A stretch of DNA of 64,000 nucleotides from Siphonodentalium dalli (GCA_032622095.1 CP136069.1:164602394-164666393), one strand, 5' to 3'; numbered from the stretch's first letter, positions 45,425 through 59,023 are shown. A program made the numbers and translations. Notes: a model not told the origin generated them from the letters alone.

Positions 45425-45750
45425 TTTTGTCTGTAGGTTAGGCCATATATATCGCATTTTGTCTGTAGGTTAGGCCATATATATCGCATGTTGTCTGTAG
45501 GTTAGGCCATATATATCGCATTTTGTCTGTAGGTTAGGCCATATATATCGCATGTTGTCTGTAGGTTAGGCCATATATATCGCATTTTGTCTGTAGGTTA
45601 GGCCATATATATCGCATTTTGTCTGTAGGTTCGGCCATATATATCGCATTTTGTCTGTAGGTTCGGCCATATATATCGCATTTTGTCTGTAGGTTAGGCC
45701 ATATATATCGCATTTTGTCTGTAGGTTCGGCCATATATATCGCATTTTGG
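45425..45750 (+). repeat. 32-bp minisatellite, 10 copies
   Basis: The unit is CGCATTTTGTCTGTAGGTTA, then GGCCATATATAT. Copies differ by A/C in GGTTAGG/GGTTCGG and T/G in ATTTTG/ATGTTG. All three minus-strand frames share one repeated word set, so frames there are artefacts. Confidence 0.95.
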
Positions 45751-46044
45751 CTGGACTATAGTTGTATCGACTGAGAACGAATATCAACCTTTCTTTACTA
45801 AATGGATTCCCCCATCACTTATAAAAGTATCCATTGGAATCGTTTATAAATCATTCGGAGGGATACTCAGCTAATATACGCACGAAATAAGACGAAATAT
45901 AATACAAGTGCTGAATGATCCCTGTTCGTTTGTGGGACATGTTCATATTATAAATTCATCAAACGGCTTATGGGGTTTGATGAACTTATGATGTGAACAT
46001 TTCCTAAGGGGTCTACTCGTCAATGAGTATTTAGTAAAAAAGGG

Positions 46045-49000
46045 TTAACTCCCTCCCCGGCGATATATGGGTTAACTCCCCCCCCCCCCTGCGATATATG
46101 GGTTAACTCCCTTCCCGGCGATATATGGGTTAACTCCCCCCCGGCGATATATGGGTTAACTCCATCCCCGGCGATATATGGGTTAACTCCCTCCCCGGCG
46201 ATATATGTTAACTCCCTCCCCGCCGATATATGAGATAACCCCCCCCGGCGATATATGGGTTAACTCCCTCCCCGGCGATATATGGGTTAACTCCCTCCCC
46301 GGCGATATATGTTAACTCCCTCCCCGGCGATATATGGGTTAACTCCCTCCCCGGCGATATATGGTTAACTACCTCCCCGGTGATATATGGGTTAACTCCC
46401 TCCCCCCGGCGATATATGGGTTAACTCCCTCCCCGGCGATATATGGGTTAACTCCCTCCCCGGCGATATATGTTAACTCCATCCCCGGCGATATATGGGT
46501 TAACTCCCCCCCCGGCGATATATGGGTTAACTCCCTCCCCGGCGATATATGGGTTGACTCCCTCCCCGGCGATATATGGGTTAACTCCCTCCCCGGCGAT
46601 ATATGGTTAACTCCCTACCCGGCGATATATGGGTTAACTCCCTCCCCGGCGATATATGGGTTAACTCCCTCCCCGGCGATATATGGTTAACTCCCTCCCC
46701 GGCGATATATGGGTTAACTCCCCCCGGCGATATATGGGTTAACTCCCTCCCCTGCGATATATGGGTTAGCTCCCTCCCCGGCGATATATGTTAACTCCCT
46801 CCCCGGCGATATATGGGTTAAATCCCTCCCCGGCGATATATGGGTTAACTCCCCCCGGCGATATATGGGTTGACTCCCTCCCCGGCGATATATGGTTAAC
46901 TCCCTCCCCGGCGATATATGGGTTAACTCCCTCCACGGCGATATATGGTTAACTCCCCTCCCCGGCGATATATGGGTTAACTCCCTCCCCGGCGATATAT
47001 GGGTTAACTCCCTCCCCGGCGATATATGGGTTAACTCCCTCCCCGGCGATATATGGGTTAACTCCCTCCCCGGCGATATATGGGTTAACTCCCTCCCCGG
47101 CGATATATGGTTAACTCCCTCCCCGGCTATATATGGTTAACTCCCCTCCCCGGCGATATATGGGTTAACTCCCTCCCCGGCGATATATGGGTTAACTCCC
47201 TCCCCGGCGATATATGGGTTAACTCCCTCCCCGGCGATATATGGGTTAACTCCCTCCCCGGCGATATATGGTTAACTCCCTCCCCGGCGATATATGGTTA
47301 ACTCCCTCCCCGGTGATATGTGGATAACTCCCCTCCCCGGCGATATATGGGTTAACTCCCTCCCCGGCGATATATGGGTTAACTCCCTCCCCGGCGATAT
47401 ATGGGTTAACTCCCTCCCCGGCGATATATGGGGTTAACTCCCTCCCCGGCGATATATGGGTTAACTCCCTCCCCGGCGATATATGGTTAACTCCCTCCCC
47501 GGCAATATATGGGTTAACTCCCTCCCCGGCGATATATGGGTTAACTCCCTCCCCGGCGATATATGGGTTAACTCCCTCCCCGGCGATATATGGGTTAACT
47601 CCCTCCCCGGCGATATATGGTTAACTCCCTCTCCAGCGATATAATGTTAACTCCCCTCCCCGGCGATATATGGGTTAACTCCCTCCCCGGCGATATATGG
47701 GGTTAACTCCCTCCCCGGCGATATATGGGTTAACTCCCTCCCCGGCGATATATGGGTTAACTCCCTCCCCGGCGATATATGGGTTAACTCCCTCCCCGGC
47801 GATATATCGGTTAACTCCCTCCCCGGCGATATATGGGTTAACTCCCTCCCCGGCGATATAAGGGTTAACTCCCTCCCCGGCGATATATGGGGTTAACTCC
47901 CTCCCCTGCGATATATGGGTTAACTCCCTTCCCGGCGATATATGGGTTAACTCCCTCCCCGGCGATGTATGGGTTAACTCCCTCCCCGGCGATATATGGG
48001 TTAACTCCCTCCCCGGCGATATATGGTTAACTCCCTCCCCGGCGATATAAGGGTTAACTCCCTCCCCGGCGATATATGGGTTAACTCCCTCCCCGGCGAT
48101 ATATGGGGTTAACTCCCTCACCGGCGATATAAGGGTTAACTCCCTCCCCGGCGATATATGGGTTAACTCCCTCCCCGGCGATATATGGGGTTAACTCCCT
48201 CCCCGGCGATATATGGGGTTAACTTCCTCCCCGGCGATATATGGTTAACTCCCTCCCCGGCGATATATGGTTAACTCCCCTCCCCGGCGATATATGGTTA
48301 ACTCCCCTCCCCGGCGATATATGGTTAACTCCCCTCCCCGGCGATATATGGGTTAACTCCCTCCCCGGCGATATATGGTTAACTCCCCTCCCCGGCGATA
48401 TATGGGCTAACTCCCTCCCCTTCGATATAAGGGTTAACTCCCTCCCCTTCGATATAAGGGTTAACTCCCTCCACGGCGATATATGGTTAACTCCCTCCCC
48501 GGCGATATATGGGTTAACTCCCTCCCCGGCGATATATGGGTTAACTCCCTCCCCGGCGATATATGGGTTAACTCCCTTCCCGGCGATATATGGGTTAAAT
48601 CCCCCCGGCGATATATGGGTTAACTCCCTCCCCGGCGATATATGGGTTAACTCCCTCCCCGGCGATATATGTTAACTCCCTCCCCGACGATATATGAGTT
48701 AACCCCCCCCCCGGCGATATATGGGTTAACTCCCTCCCCGGCGATATATGTTAACTGCCTCCCCGGCGATATATGGGTTAACTCCCTCCCCGGCGATATA
48801 TGGTTAACTCCCTCTCCGGCGATATATGGGTTAACTCCCTCCCCCCGGCGATATATGGGTTAACTCCCTCCCCGGCAATATATGGGTTAACTCCCTCCCC
48901 GGCGATATATGTTAACTCCCTCCCCGGCGATATATGGGTTAACTCCCTCCCCGGCGATATATGGGTTAACTCCCTCCCCGGCGATATATGGTTAACTCCC

Positions 49001-52000
49001 TACCCGGCGATATATGGGTTAACTCCCTCCCCGGCGATATATGGGTTAACTCCCTCCCCGGCGATATATGGTTAACTCCCTCCCCGGCGATATATGGGTT
49101 AACTCCCCCCCCGGCGATATATGGGTTAACTCCCTCCCCGGCGATATATGGGTTACTCCCTCCCCGGCGATATATGTTAACTCCCTCCCCGGCGATATAT
49201 GGGTTAACTCCCTCCCCGGCGATATATGGGTTAACTCCCCCCGGCGATATATGGGTTGACTCCCTCCCCGGCGATATATGGTTAACTCCCTCCCCGGCGA
49301 TATATGGGTTAACTCCCTCCACGGCGATATATGGTTAACTCCCCTCCCCGGCGATATATGGGTTAACTCCCTCCCCGGCGATATATGGGTTAACTCCCTC
49401 CCCGGCGATATATGGGTTAACTCCCTCCCCGGCGATATATGGGTTAACTCCCTCCCCGGCGATATATGGTTAACTCCCTCCCCGGCTATATATGGTTAAC
49501 TCCCCTCCCCGGCGATATATGGGTTAACTCCCTCCCCGGCGATATATGGGTTAACTCCCTCCCCGGCGATATATGGGTTAACTCCCCCCGGCGATATATG
49601 GGTTAACTCCCTCCACGGCGATATATGGGTTAACTCCCTCCCCGGCGATATATGGTTAACTCCCTCCCCGGCGATATATGGTTAACTCCCTCCCCGGCGA
49701 TATATGGTTAACTCCCCTCCCCGGCGATATATGGGTTAACTTCCTCCCCGGCGATATATGGGTTAACTCCCTCCCCGGCGATATATGGGTTAACTCCCTC
49801 CCCGGCGATATATGGGGTTAACTCCCTCCCCGGCGATATATGGGTTAACTCCCTCTTCGGCGATATATGGTTAACTCCCTCCCCGGCAATATATGGGTTA
49901 ACTCCCTCCCGGCGATATATGGGTTAACTCCCTCCCCGGCGATATATGGGGTTAACTCCCTCCCCGGCGATATATGGGTTAACTCCCTCCCCGGCGATAT
50001 ATGGGTTAACTCCCTCCCCGGCGATATATGGGTTAACTCCCTCCCCGGCGATATATGGGTTAACTCCCTCCCCGGCGATATATGGGTTAACTCCCTCCCC
50101 GGCGATATAAGGGTTAACTCCCTCCCCGGCGATATATGGGGTTAACTCCCTCCCCGGCGATATATGGGTTAACTCCCTCCCCGGCGATATATGGGTTAAC
50201 TCCCTCCCCGGCGATATATGGGTTAACTCCCTCCCCGGCGATATATGGGTTAACTCCCTCCCCGCGATATATGGTTAACTCCCTCCCCGGCGATATAAGG
50301 GTTAACTCCCTCCCCGGCGATATATGGGTTAACTCCCTCCCCGGCGATATATGGGGTTAACTCCCTCCCCGGCGATATATGGGTTAACTCCCTCCCCGGC
50401 GATATATGGGTTAACTCCCTCCCCGACGATATATGGGGTTAACTCCCTCCCCGGCGATATATGGGGTTAACTCCCTCCCCGGCGATATATGGTTAACTCC
50501 CTCCCCGGCGATATATGGTTAACTCCCTCCCCGGCGATATATGGTTAACTCCCCTCCCCGGCGATATATGGTTAACTCCCCTCCCCGGCGATATATGGGT
50601 TAAATCCCTCCCCGGCGATATATGGTTAACTCCCTCCCCGGCGATATATGGGTTAACTCCCTCCCCGGCGATATATGGGTTAACTCCCTCCCCGGCGATA
50701 TAAGGGTTAACTCCCTCCCCTTCGATATAAGGGTTAACTCCCTCCACGGCGATATATGGTTAACTCCCTCCCCGGCGATATATGGGTTAACTCCCTCCCC
50801 GGCGATATATGGGTTAACTCCCTCCCCGGCGATATATGGGTTAACTCCCTTCCCGGCGATATATGGGTTAAATCCCCCCCGGCGATATATGGGTTAACTC
50901 CCTCCCCGGCGATATATGGGTTAACTCCCTCCCCGGCGATATATGTTAACTCCCTCCCCGCCGATATATGAGTTAACCCCCCCCCGGCGATATATGGGTT
51001 AACTCCCTCCCCGGCGATATATGGGTTAACTCCCTCCCCGGCGATATATGTTAACTCCCTCCCCGGCGATATATGGGTTAACTCCCTCCCCGGCGATATA
51101 TGGTTAACTCCCTCCCCGGCGATATATGGGTTAACTCCCTCCCCCCGGCGATATATGGGTTAACTCCCTCCCCGGCGATATATGGGTTAACTCCCTCCCC
51201 GGCGATATATGTTAACTCCCTCCCCGGCGATATATGGGTTAACTCCCTCCCCGGCGATATATGGGTTAACTCCCTCCCCGGCGATATATGGTTAACTCCC
51301 TACCCGGCGATATATGGGTTAACTCCCTCCCCGGCGATATATGGGTTAACTCCCTCCCCGGCGATATATGGTTAACTCCCTCCCCGGCGATATATGGGTT
51401 AACTCCCCCCCGGCGATATATGGGTTAACTCCCTCCCCGGCGATATATGGGTTAGCTCCCTCCCCGGCGACATATGTTAACTCCCTCCCCGGCGATATAT
51501 GGGTTAACTCCCTCCCCGGCGATATATGGGTTAACTCCCCCCCGGCGATATATGGGTTGACTCCCTCCCCGGCGATATATGGTTAACTCCCTCCCCGGCG
51601 ATATATGGGTTAACTCCCTCCACGGCGATATATGGTTAACTCCCCTCCCCGGCGATATATGGGTTAACTCCCTCCCCGGCGATATATGGGTTAACTCCCT
51701 CCCCGGCGATATATGGGTTAACTCCCTCCCCGGCGATATATGTGTTAACTCCCTCCCCGGCGATATATGGTTAACTCCCTCCCCGGCTATATATGGTTAA
51801 CTCCCCTCCCCGGCGATATATGGGTTAACTCCCTCCCCGGCGATATATGGGTTAACTCCCTCCCCGGCGATATATGGGTTAACTCCCCCCGGCGATATAT
51901 GGGTTAACTCCCTCCCCGGCGATATATGGGTTAACTCCCTCCCCGGCGATATATGGTTAACTCCCTCCCCGGCGATATATGGTTAACTCCCTCCCCGGCG

Positions 52001-55000
52001 ATATATGGTTAACTCCCCTCCCCGGCGATATATGGGTTAACTCCCTCCCCGGCGATATATGGGTTAACTCCCTCCCCGGCGATATATGGGTTAACTCCCT
52101 CCCCGGCGATATATGGGGTTAACTCCCTCCCCGGTGATATATGGGTTAACTCCCTCCCCGGCGATATATGGGTTAACTCCCTCCCCGGCAATATATGGGT
52201 TAACTCCCTCCCCGGCGATATATGGGTTAACTCCCTCCCCGGCGATATATGGGGTTAACTCCCTCCCCGGCGATATATGGGTTAACTCCCTCCCCGGCGA
52301 TATATGGGTTAACTCCCTCCCCGGCGATATATGGGTTAACTCCCTCCCCGGCGATATATGGGTTAACTCCCTCCCCGGCGATATATGGGTTAACTCCCTC
52401 CCCGGCGATATAAGGGTTAACTCCCTCCCCGGCGATATATGGGGTTAACTCCCTCCCCGGCGATATATGGGTTAACTCCCTCCCCGGCGATATATGGGTT
52501 AACTCCCTCCCCGGCGATATATGGGTTAACTCCCTCCCCGGCGATATATGGGTTAACTCCCTCCCCGCGATATATGGTTAACTCCCTCCCCGGCGATATA
52601 AGGGTTAACTCCCTCCCCGGCGATATGTGGGTTAACTCCCTCCCCGGCGATATATGGGGTTAACTCCCTCCCCGGCGATATAAGGGTTAACTCCCTCCCC
52701 GGCGATATATGGGTTAACTCCCTCCCCGGCGATATATGGGGTTAACTCCCTCCCCGGCGATATATGGGGTTAACTCCCTCCCCGGCGATATATGGTTAAC
52801 TCCCTCCCCGGCGATATATGGTTAACTCCCTCCCCGGCGATATATGGTTAACTCCCCTCCCCGGCGATATATGGTTAACTCCCCTCCCCGGCGATATATG
52901 GGTTAACTCCCTCCCCGGCGATATATGGTTAACTCCCCTCCCCGGCGATATATGTGTTAACTCCCTCCCCGGCGATTTACGGGTTAACTCCCTCCCCGGC
53001 GATATAAGGGTTAACTCCCTCCCCGGCGATATATGGTTAACTCCCTCCCCGGCGATATATGGGTTAACTCCCTCCCCGGCGATATATGGGTTAACTCCCT
53101 CCCCGGCGATATATGGGTTAACTCCCTCCCCGGCGATATATGGGTTAACTCCCTCCCCGGCGATATATGGGTTAACTTCCTCCCCGGCGATATATGGGTT
53201 AACTCCCTCCCCGGCGATATATGGGTTAACTCCCTCCCCGGCGATATATGGGTTAACTCCCTCCCCGGCGATATAAGGGTTAACTCCCTCCCCGGCGATA
53301 TATGGGGTTAACTCCCTCCCCGGCGATATATGGGTTAACTCCCTCCCCGGCGATATATGGGTTAACTCCCTCCCCGGCGATATATGGGTTAACTCCCTCC
53401 CCGGCGATATATGGTTAACTCCCTCCCCGGCGATATATGGTTAACTCCCTCCCCGGCGATATATGGGTTAACTCCCTCCCCGGCGATATATGGGTTAACT
53501 CCCTCCCCGGCGATATATGGGTTAACTCCCTTCCCGGCGATATATGGGTTAAATCCCCCCGGCGATATATGGGTTAACTCCCTCCCCGGCGATATATGGG
53601 TTAACTCCCTCCCCGGCGATATATGTTAACTCCCTCCCCGCCGATATATGAGTTAACCCCCCCCCGGCGATATATGGGTTAACTCCCTCCCCGGCGATAT
53701 ATGGGTTAACTCCCTCCCCGGCGATATATGTTAACTCCCTCCCCGGCGATATATGGGTTAACTCCCTCCCCGGCGATATATGGTTAACTCCCTCCCCGGC
53801 GATATATGGGTTAACTCCCTCCCCCCGGCGATATATGGGTTAACTCCCTCCCCGGCGATATATGGGTTAACTCCCTCCCCGGCGATATATGTTAACTCCC
53901 TCCCCGGCGATATATGGGTTAACTCCCTCCCCGGCGATATATGGGTTAACTCCCTCCCCGGCGATATATGGTTAACTCCCTACCCGGCGATATATGGGTT
54001 AACTCCCTCCCCGGCGATATATGGGTTAACTCCCTCCCCGGCGATATATGGTTAACTCCCTCCCCGGCGATATATGGGTTAACTCCCCCCGGCGATATAT
54101 GGGTTAACTCCCTCCCCGGCGATATATGGGTTAGCTCCCTCCCCGGCGATATATGTTAACTCCCTCCCCGGCGATATATGGGTTAACTCCCTCCCCGGCG
54201 ATATATGGGTTAACTCCCCCCCGGCGATATATGGGTTGACTCCCTCCCCGGCGATATATGGTTAACTCCCTCCCCGGCGATATATGGGTTAACTCCCTCC
54301 ACGGCGATATATGGTTAACTCCCCTCCCCGGCGATATATAGGTTAACTCCCTCCCCGGCGATATATGGGTTAACTCCCTCCCCGGCGATATATGGGTTAA
54401 CTCCCTCCCCGGCGATATATGTGTTAACTCCCTCCCCGGCGATATATGGTTAACTCCCTCCCCGGCTATATATGGTTAACTCCCCTCCCCGGCGATATAT
54501 GGGTTAACTCCCTCCCCGGCGATATATGGGTTAACTCCCTCCCCGGCGATACATGGGTTAACTCCCCCCCCCGGCGATATATGGGTTAACTCCCTCCCCG
54601 GCGATATATGGGTTAACTCCCTCCCCGGCGATATATGGTTAACTCCCTCCCCGGCGATATATGGTTAACTCCATCCCCGGCGATATATGGTTAACTCCCC
54701 TCCCCGGCGATATATGGGTTAACTCCCTCCCCGGCGATATATGGGTTAACTCCCTCCCCGGCGATATATGGGTTAACTCCCTCCCCGGCGATATATGGGG
54801 TTAACTCCCTCCCCGGTGATATATGGGTTAACTCCCTCCCCGGCGATATATGGGTTAACTCCCTCCCCGGCAATATATGGGTTAACTCCCTCCCCGGCGA
54901 TATATGGGTTAACTCCCTCCCCGGCGATATATGGGGTTAACTCCCTCCCCGGCGATATATGGGTTAACTCCCTCCCCGGCGATATATGGGTTAACTCCCT

Positions 55001-56252
55001 CCCCGGCGATATATGGGTTAACTCCCTCCCCGGCGATATATGGGTTAACTCCCTCCCCGGCGATATATGGGTTAACTCCCTCCCCGGCGATATAAGGGTT
55101 AACTCCCTCCCCGGCGATATATGGGGTTAACTCCCTCCCCGGCGATATATGGGTTAACTCCCTCCCCGGCGATATATGGGTTAACTCCCTCCCCGGCGAT
55201 ATATGGGTTAACTCCCTCCCCGGCGATATATTGGTTAACTCCCTCCCCGCGATATATGGTTAACTCCCTCCCCGGCGATATAAGGGTTAACTCCCTCCCC
55301 GGCGATATGTGGGTTAACTCCCTCCCCGGCGATATATGGGGTTAACTCCCTCCCCGGCGATATAAGGGTTAACTCCCTCCCCGGCGATATATGGGTTAAC
55401 TCCCTCCCCGGCGATATATGGGGTTAACTCCCTCCCCGGCGATATATGGGGTTAACTCCCTCCCCGGCGATATATGGTTAACTCCCTCCCCGGCGATATA
55501 TGGTTAACTCCCTCCCCGGCGATATATGGTTAACTCCCCTCCCCGGCGATATATGGTTAACTCCCCTCCCCGGCGATATATGGGTTAACTCCCTCCCCGG
55601 CGATATATGGTTAACTCCCCTCCCCGGCGATATATGGGTTAACTCCCTCCCCGGCGATTTACGGGTTAACTCCCTCCCCGGCGATATAAGGGTTAACTCC
55701 CTCCCCGGCGATATATGGTTAACTCCCTCCCCGGCGATATATGGATTAACTCCCTCCCCGGCGATATATGGGTTAACTCCCTCCCCGGCGATATATGGGT
55801 TAACTCCCTCCCCGGCGATATATGGGTTAACTCCCTCCCCGGCGATATATGGGTTAACTCCCTCCCCGGCGATATATGGGTTAACTCCCTCCCCGGCGAT
55901 ATATGGGTTAACTCCCTCCCCGGCGATATATGGGTTGACTCCCTCCCCGGCGATATAAGGGTTAACTCCCTCCCCGGCGATATATGGGGTTAACTCCCTC
56001 CCCGGCGATATATGGGTTAACTCCCTCCCCGGCGATATATGGGTTAACTCCCTCCCCGGCGATATATGGGTTAACTCCCTCCCCGGCGATATATGGTTAA
56101 CTCCCTCCCCGGCGATATATGGTTAACTCCCTCCCCGGCGATATATGGTTAACTCCCTCCCCGGCGATATATGGGTTAACTCCCTCCCCGGCGATATATG
56201 GGTTAACTCCCTCCCCGGCGATATATGGGTTAACTCCCTCCCCGCCGATATA
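46045..56252 (+). repeat. 10.2-kb minisatellite, 27-bp unit, with higher-order repeats of 2.3-2.7 kb
   Basis: The unit is GGTTAACTCCCTCCCC followed by GGCGATATATG. Length variants come from the number of G before TTAAC (none to four; 24-28 bp), from C-run length, and from point changes such as TTCGATATAAG or CCACGG. At 27 bp per unit the array holds roughly 375 copies. Marker variants recur in the same order with large spacing: the CTCCCTCCCCCCGGCG variant is near 46395, 48835, 51135 and 53815. Blocks from about 52.0 to 53.5 kb reappear 2,682 bp further on with near identity. As 27 is a multiple of 3, long frames (VNSLPGDIW, LTPSPAIYG, VNPYIAGEG) appear on both strands. It lies wholly within the intron between exons J and K. 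Confidence 0.97.
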
Positions 56253-56330
56253 TGCGAAGTCGTCTTGCATGTGACGGAATTGAACAGTTTTCACAAAATA
56301 TGGTGTCTTAAATGTATACACTATATATGA

Positions 56331-57133
56331 TAGTGTTCGGTATTCGACGGATTTCGGTATTCGACGGATTTCGGTATTCGACGGATTTCGGTATTCGAAT
56401 ATTCGATTCGAATAACGAGCGAATATTCGAATAGTATTCGAATATTTAGATAAATTATAAAATTATATAGATAACATATTTTGGAACCAATTTATTATTT
56501 AATGAAATAGCATATTTATCCATGCACATGCTATACGCAAAAAAGAGAGAGAAAAAAAGTCTTTTGGCTTAATAGCAAGAATGTATCTGTTTATGAAGTT
56601 CAAGTAGTCAATGTCCCATGCATGGCTTAAAGGTTCTTGTTCAAGAAGTGTAACATCCGGACAGTCTGTGGCTTCAACCGGTTGCGTTTTTCAGTATATA
56701 TAGAGATCAGCCCTGCGGCCTTTTTAGTTTTGGCATCCAACGTGAGTCCATATATCTGATTTCTTCGAATTTGACGCCATATTATACACACAAGTGACAA
56801 CGCGCAAACAAAACAAAACGATGCCTTGTTATAGGCCCGCTTCCTATGACCGCATGCAAGCACGGTCTGGTTTACACCTAGCCAATACAATTATTTCTAC
56901 GTTTATATGACGCCAATAAAATCAGAACGTTACAGTTACGTCATATTAATTCGTTTATGGTCAGTGGAAAATAGACTATACTTTTAACAGACCCTCAGAC
57001 TAATAACAAACCAGGAAACAATTACCCGGAGATTATTCTCGAATATTCGAATAGTCAAATAATTATTCGAATATTAGAATATTTATTTTTACGAGCGAAT
57101 ATTCGAACATTCGAATATTCGGACCGAACACTA
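56331..57133. mobile_element. 803-bp hAT-type non-autonomous element
   Basis: TAGTGTTCGG and CCGAACACTA are the ends, flanked by perfect 8-bp duplications ATATATGA (56323-56330, 57134-57141). Subterminal parts are rich in GAATATTCGAATA palindromes; the left end carries four TATTCGACGGATTTCGG-type repeats. A minus-strand frame (56627-56890) has no recognisable transposase motif. Confidence 0.88.
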
Positions 57134-57460
57134 ATATATGACGTCTTTAATGCATACGCTATATATGCTGTGCTCATAACGTCAACTGTAAGATATGTGT
57201 ATTATCCTGTAAACAGAAATGTAACAATTATTAACATTCATTCAGAAGTATAGAGACAATGCTGATCACAGCAGAATAAAAGTGTGCACAATCATACCGA
57301 AATACCGCCATCGTATTTCAAATTCCGATGCAATATAGTTAGTAAATATCCACTCATAATAGTGATAAGTCATTGTCAAAATAAATAATATTTTTTTTTA
57401 ACAACTGGCAAGAGAGATTCTAATCGGAATTTCTAACTAATCTGATTTATTTTGTTTTAG

Positions 57461-57580
57461 CTCATAGCTGATTGCTATGGTGACTACGCAGAACTCCGCC
57501 CTCAGTTTGAAGTGGTCAAGAGGTACCTTTATAGAATCAATCCAAACAAGATGAGCGCCGTCGATCTTATGGTCGAGATG
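57461..57580 (+). CDS. Receptor guanylyl cyclase exon K: end of kinase-homology domain and linker
   Basis: This is a 120-bp exon, acceptor TTATTTTGTTTTAG, donor GATG|GTAAGG, phase 0 at both ends. It reads LIADCYGDYAELRPQFEVV and YLYRINPNKMSAVDLMVEM. LI..C(Y/W)......RP.F is the conserved last helix of the kinase-homology domain, and N....AVDLMV.M is the start of the dimerisation (signalling) helix. It follows a 13.6-kb intron dominated by the 27-bp minisatellite. Confidence 0.95.
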
Positions 57581-58600
57581 GTAAGGGATAACAAGAAATG
57601 CAGCTGAAAGCTGCGTGTGTATATTTGATTGGCACCCTTAAAAATCACTGAGCAAAACATAGTACATTTCGATTGAATTGCTCTTGAAGTGGCAAAGGCG
57701 TGTATGTAACACAGTGTCATACAGACACTGCGTCTATCACATTCTCGTCGAATTTTAATTTCACAAAAGTCGTGACTTCGCGTGTGTGCTTTACTGTATA
57801 AAGATATACATGTATTGGATGAAGCAAGCATAAAACATGCCCATCATGTACATTTTCACCGATATTGTTATCCTTCGTCCCATTTCCTATCTTCTGATTG
57901 GGTGACGGTGCGTCACATGGCGAGTCGCAAATCACGTGTTACCCTCGATGGTAACATTTCGACAGAAACTGTTGTTGACCGCTCAGAGATTACCAAGAAA
58001 CTACGAAGAACTCAACTTGCAGATTCACTCACAGCTCTTTAATAATTTCCGAAAATACCCTTTTTATACCCCCCACTGTTTCGTAACAACCGCGAACTGT
58101 GGTGTTTGTTAATTTGCATAATTGTTGTTTTTAATTCGCAATTAAAGTACGCTATGTTTAAATGGCGTTATGACGAACGTAAATCCGTTATAAGGTGTAC
58201 TGTACCTATTGGACATTTTTTATATCAATACTAATTACCGTGGAACAAATAGATAAACCTTATTATGCAGTTAGTATGCAATGCAGACAATTGCACACAC
58301 GATGTATATACGTTACAAATACGTTTCTTTCTCTAAAGATAAAATAGCCACTCTTTACTGTTTATCAATTGACAATTTCCGTTCTGCTCTACATTCCTCA
58401 AACTTAACAAGAATACCCTTATGTTGCGTAACAGTCTGTAACAGTTGTCAGTTTCTTTTTGCACCACTACAACATGTTAGTTTCACATTTTAGCGTTCTC
58501 GAAATTAACACGTCTTGTTGCGTCTTTGCGCTCATCTAAAACGAAACAGAACATTTCGCCGCGTGGCTACTCTACTTCGAAATTGCTTTTCACCTCTTTC
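57581..58600. other. Intron DNA, no supported gene
   Basis: A + strand frame (57782-58042) ends SEITKKLRRTQLADSLTAL then TAA, with MASRKSRVTL upstream. Composition is protein-like, but there is no domain I recognise and no splice context that joins the receptor. Nothing else is seen. Confidence 0.45.
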
Positions 58601-58612
58601 CGTGAACCGACT

Positions 58613-58780
58613 CACACCATTTTGGGAAATTTGATGCCATAGTTGACAGTGGTTAGCATTATTTTGTTGCAATAAATCGATTCTGATAACTAAAGCCTAT
58701 TTTGAAGAAATGTTGTTGTTGTTGTTTTATCTTGATGTATGAGGACCGTCTGCTCGGATTGAGTACCTTTAACATGTGTG
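58613..58780 (+). repeat. Dispersed repeat R, partial copy upstream of exon L
   Basis: It contains GACAGTGGTTAGCATTATTT, ATCGATTCTGATAACTAAAG and AAGAAATGTTGTTGTTGTTG, shared in order with copies at 17195 and 34545. It lacks their left part. Confidence 0.7.
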
Positions 58781-58812
58781 TTTTACTTTTGACTAATGTT
58801 GATCCGTATCGG

Positions 58813-59015
58813 GTGAAATCGGACCATGCATCTTTAAGCATCGTCTTAACTAGGAGTCACCTTGTGAAATCGGACCTTGCACCTTTAAGCTTCGTTTTAA
58901 CTCGGAGTCACCTTGTGTATTGAACCATGCATCTTTAAGCATCGTCTTAACTCGGAGTCACCTTGTGAAATCGGACCATGCATCTTTAAGCATCGTTTTA
59001 ACTCGGAATCACATT
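58813..59015 (+). repeat. 51-bp minisatellite, four copies, ending 8 bp before exon L
   Basis: The unit is GTGAAATCGGACCATGCATC, TTTAAGCATCGTCTTAACTC, GGAGTCACCTT; starts at 58813, 58864, 58915 and 58965. The terminal GTTTACAG that forms the acceptor is not part of the repeated unit. Confidence 0.93.
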
Positions 59016-59023
59016 GTTTACAG

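Noticed and set aside
45534-45787. Minus-strand frames with repeated TDKMRYIWPNLQ words
   Set aside because: They are produced by the 32-bp minisatellite; 32 is not a multiple of three, so the frames cycle through all registers.
46045-56252. CRISPR-like regular repeats
   Set aside because: The units are directly contiguous with no unique spacers, in a eukaryotic intron. It is a minisatellite.
46361-56330. Many long open frames on both strands (VNSLPGDIW, LTPSPAIYG, VNPYIAGEG repeats)
   Set aside because: They follow only from a 27-bp unit being a multiple of three. Several frames are open at once on both strands and indels between units shift them freely.
57782-58042. 86-codon frame ending SEITKKLRRTQLADSLTAL
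   Set aside because: It has protein-like composition but no recognisable domain, and it lies within an intron that is accounted for by phase-matched exons K and L. Kept only as a note.
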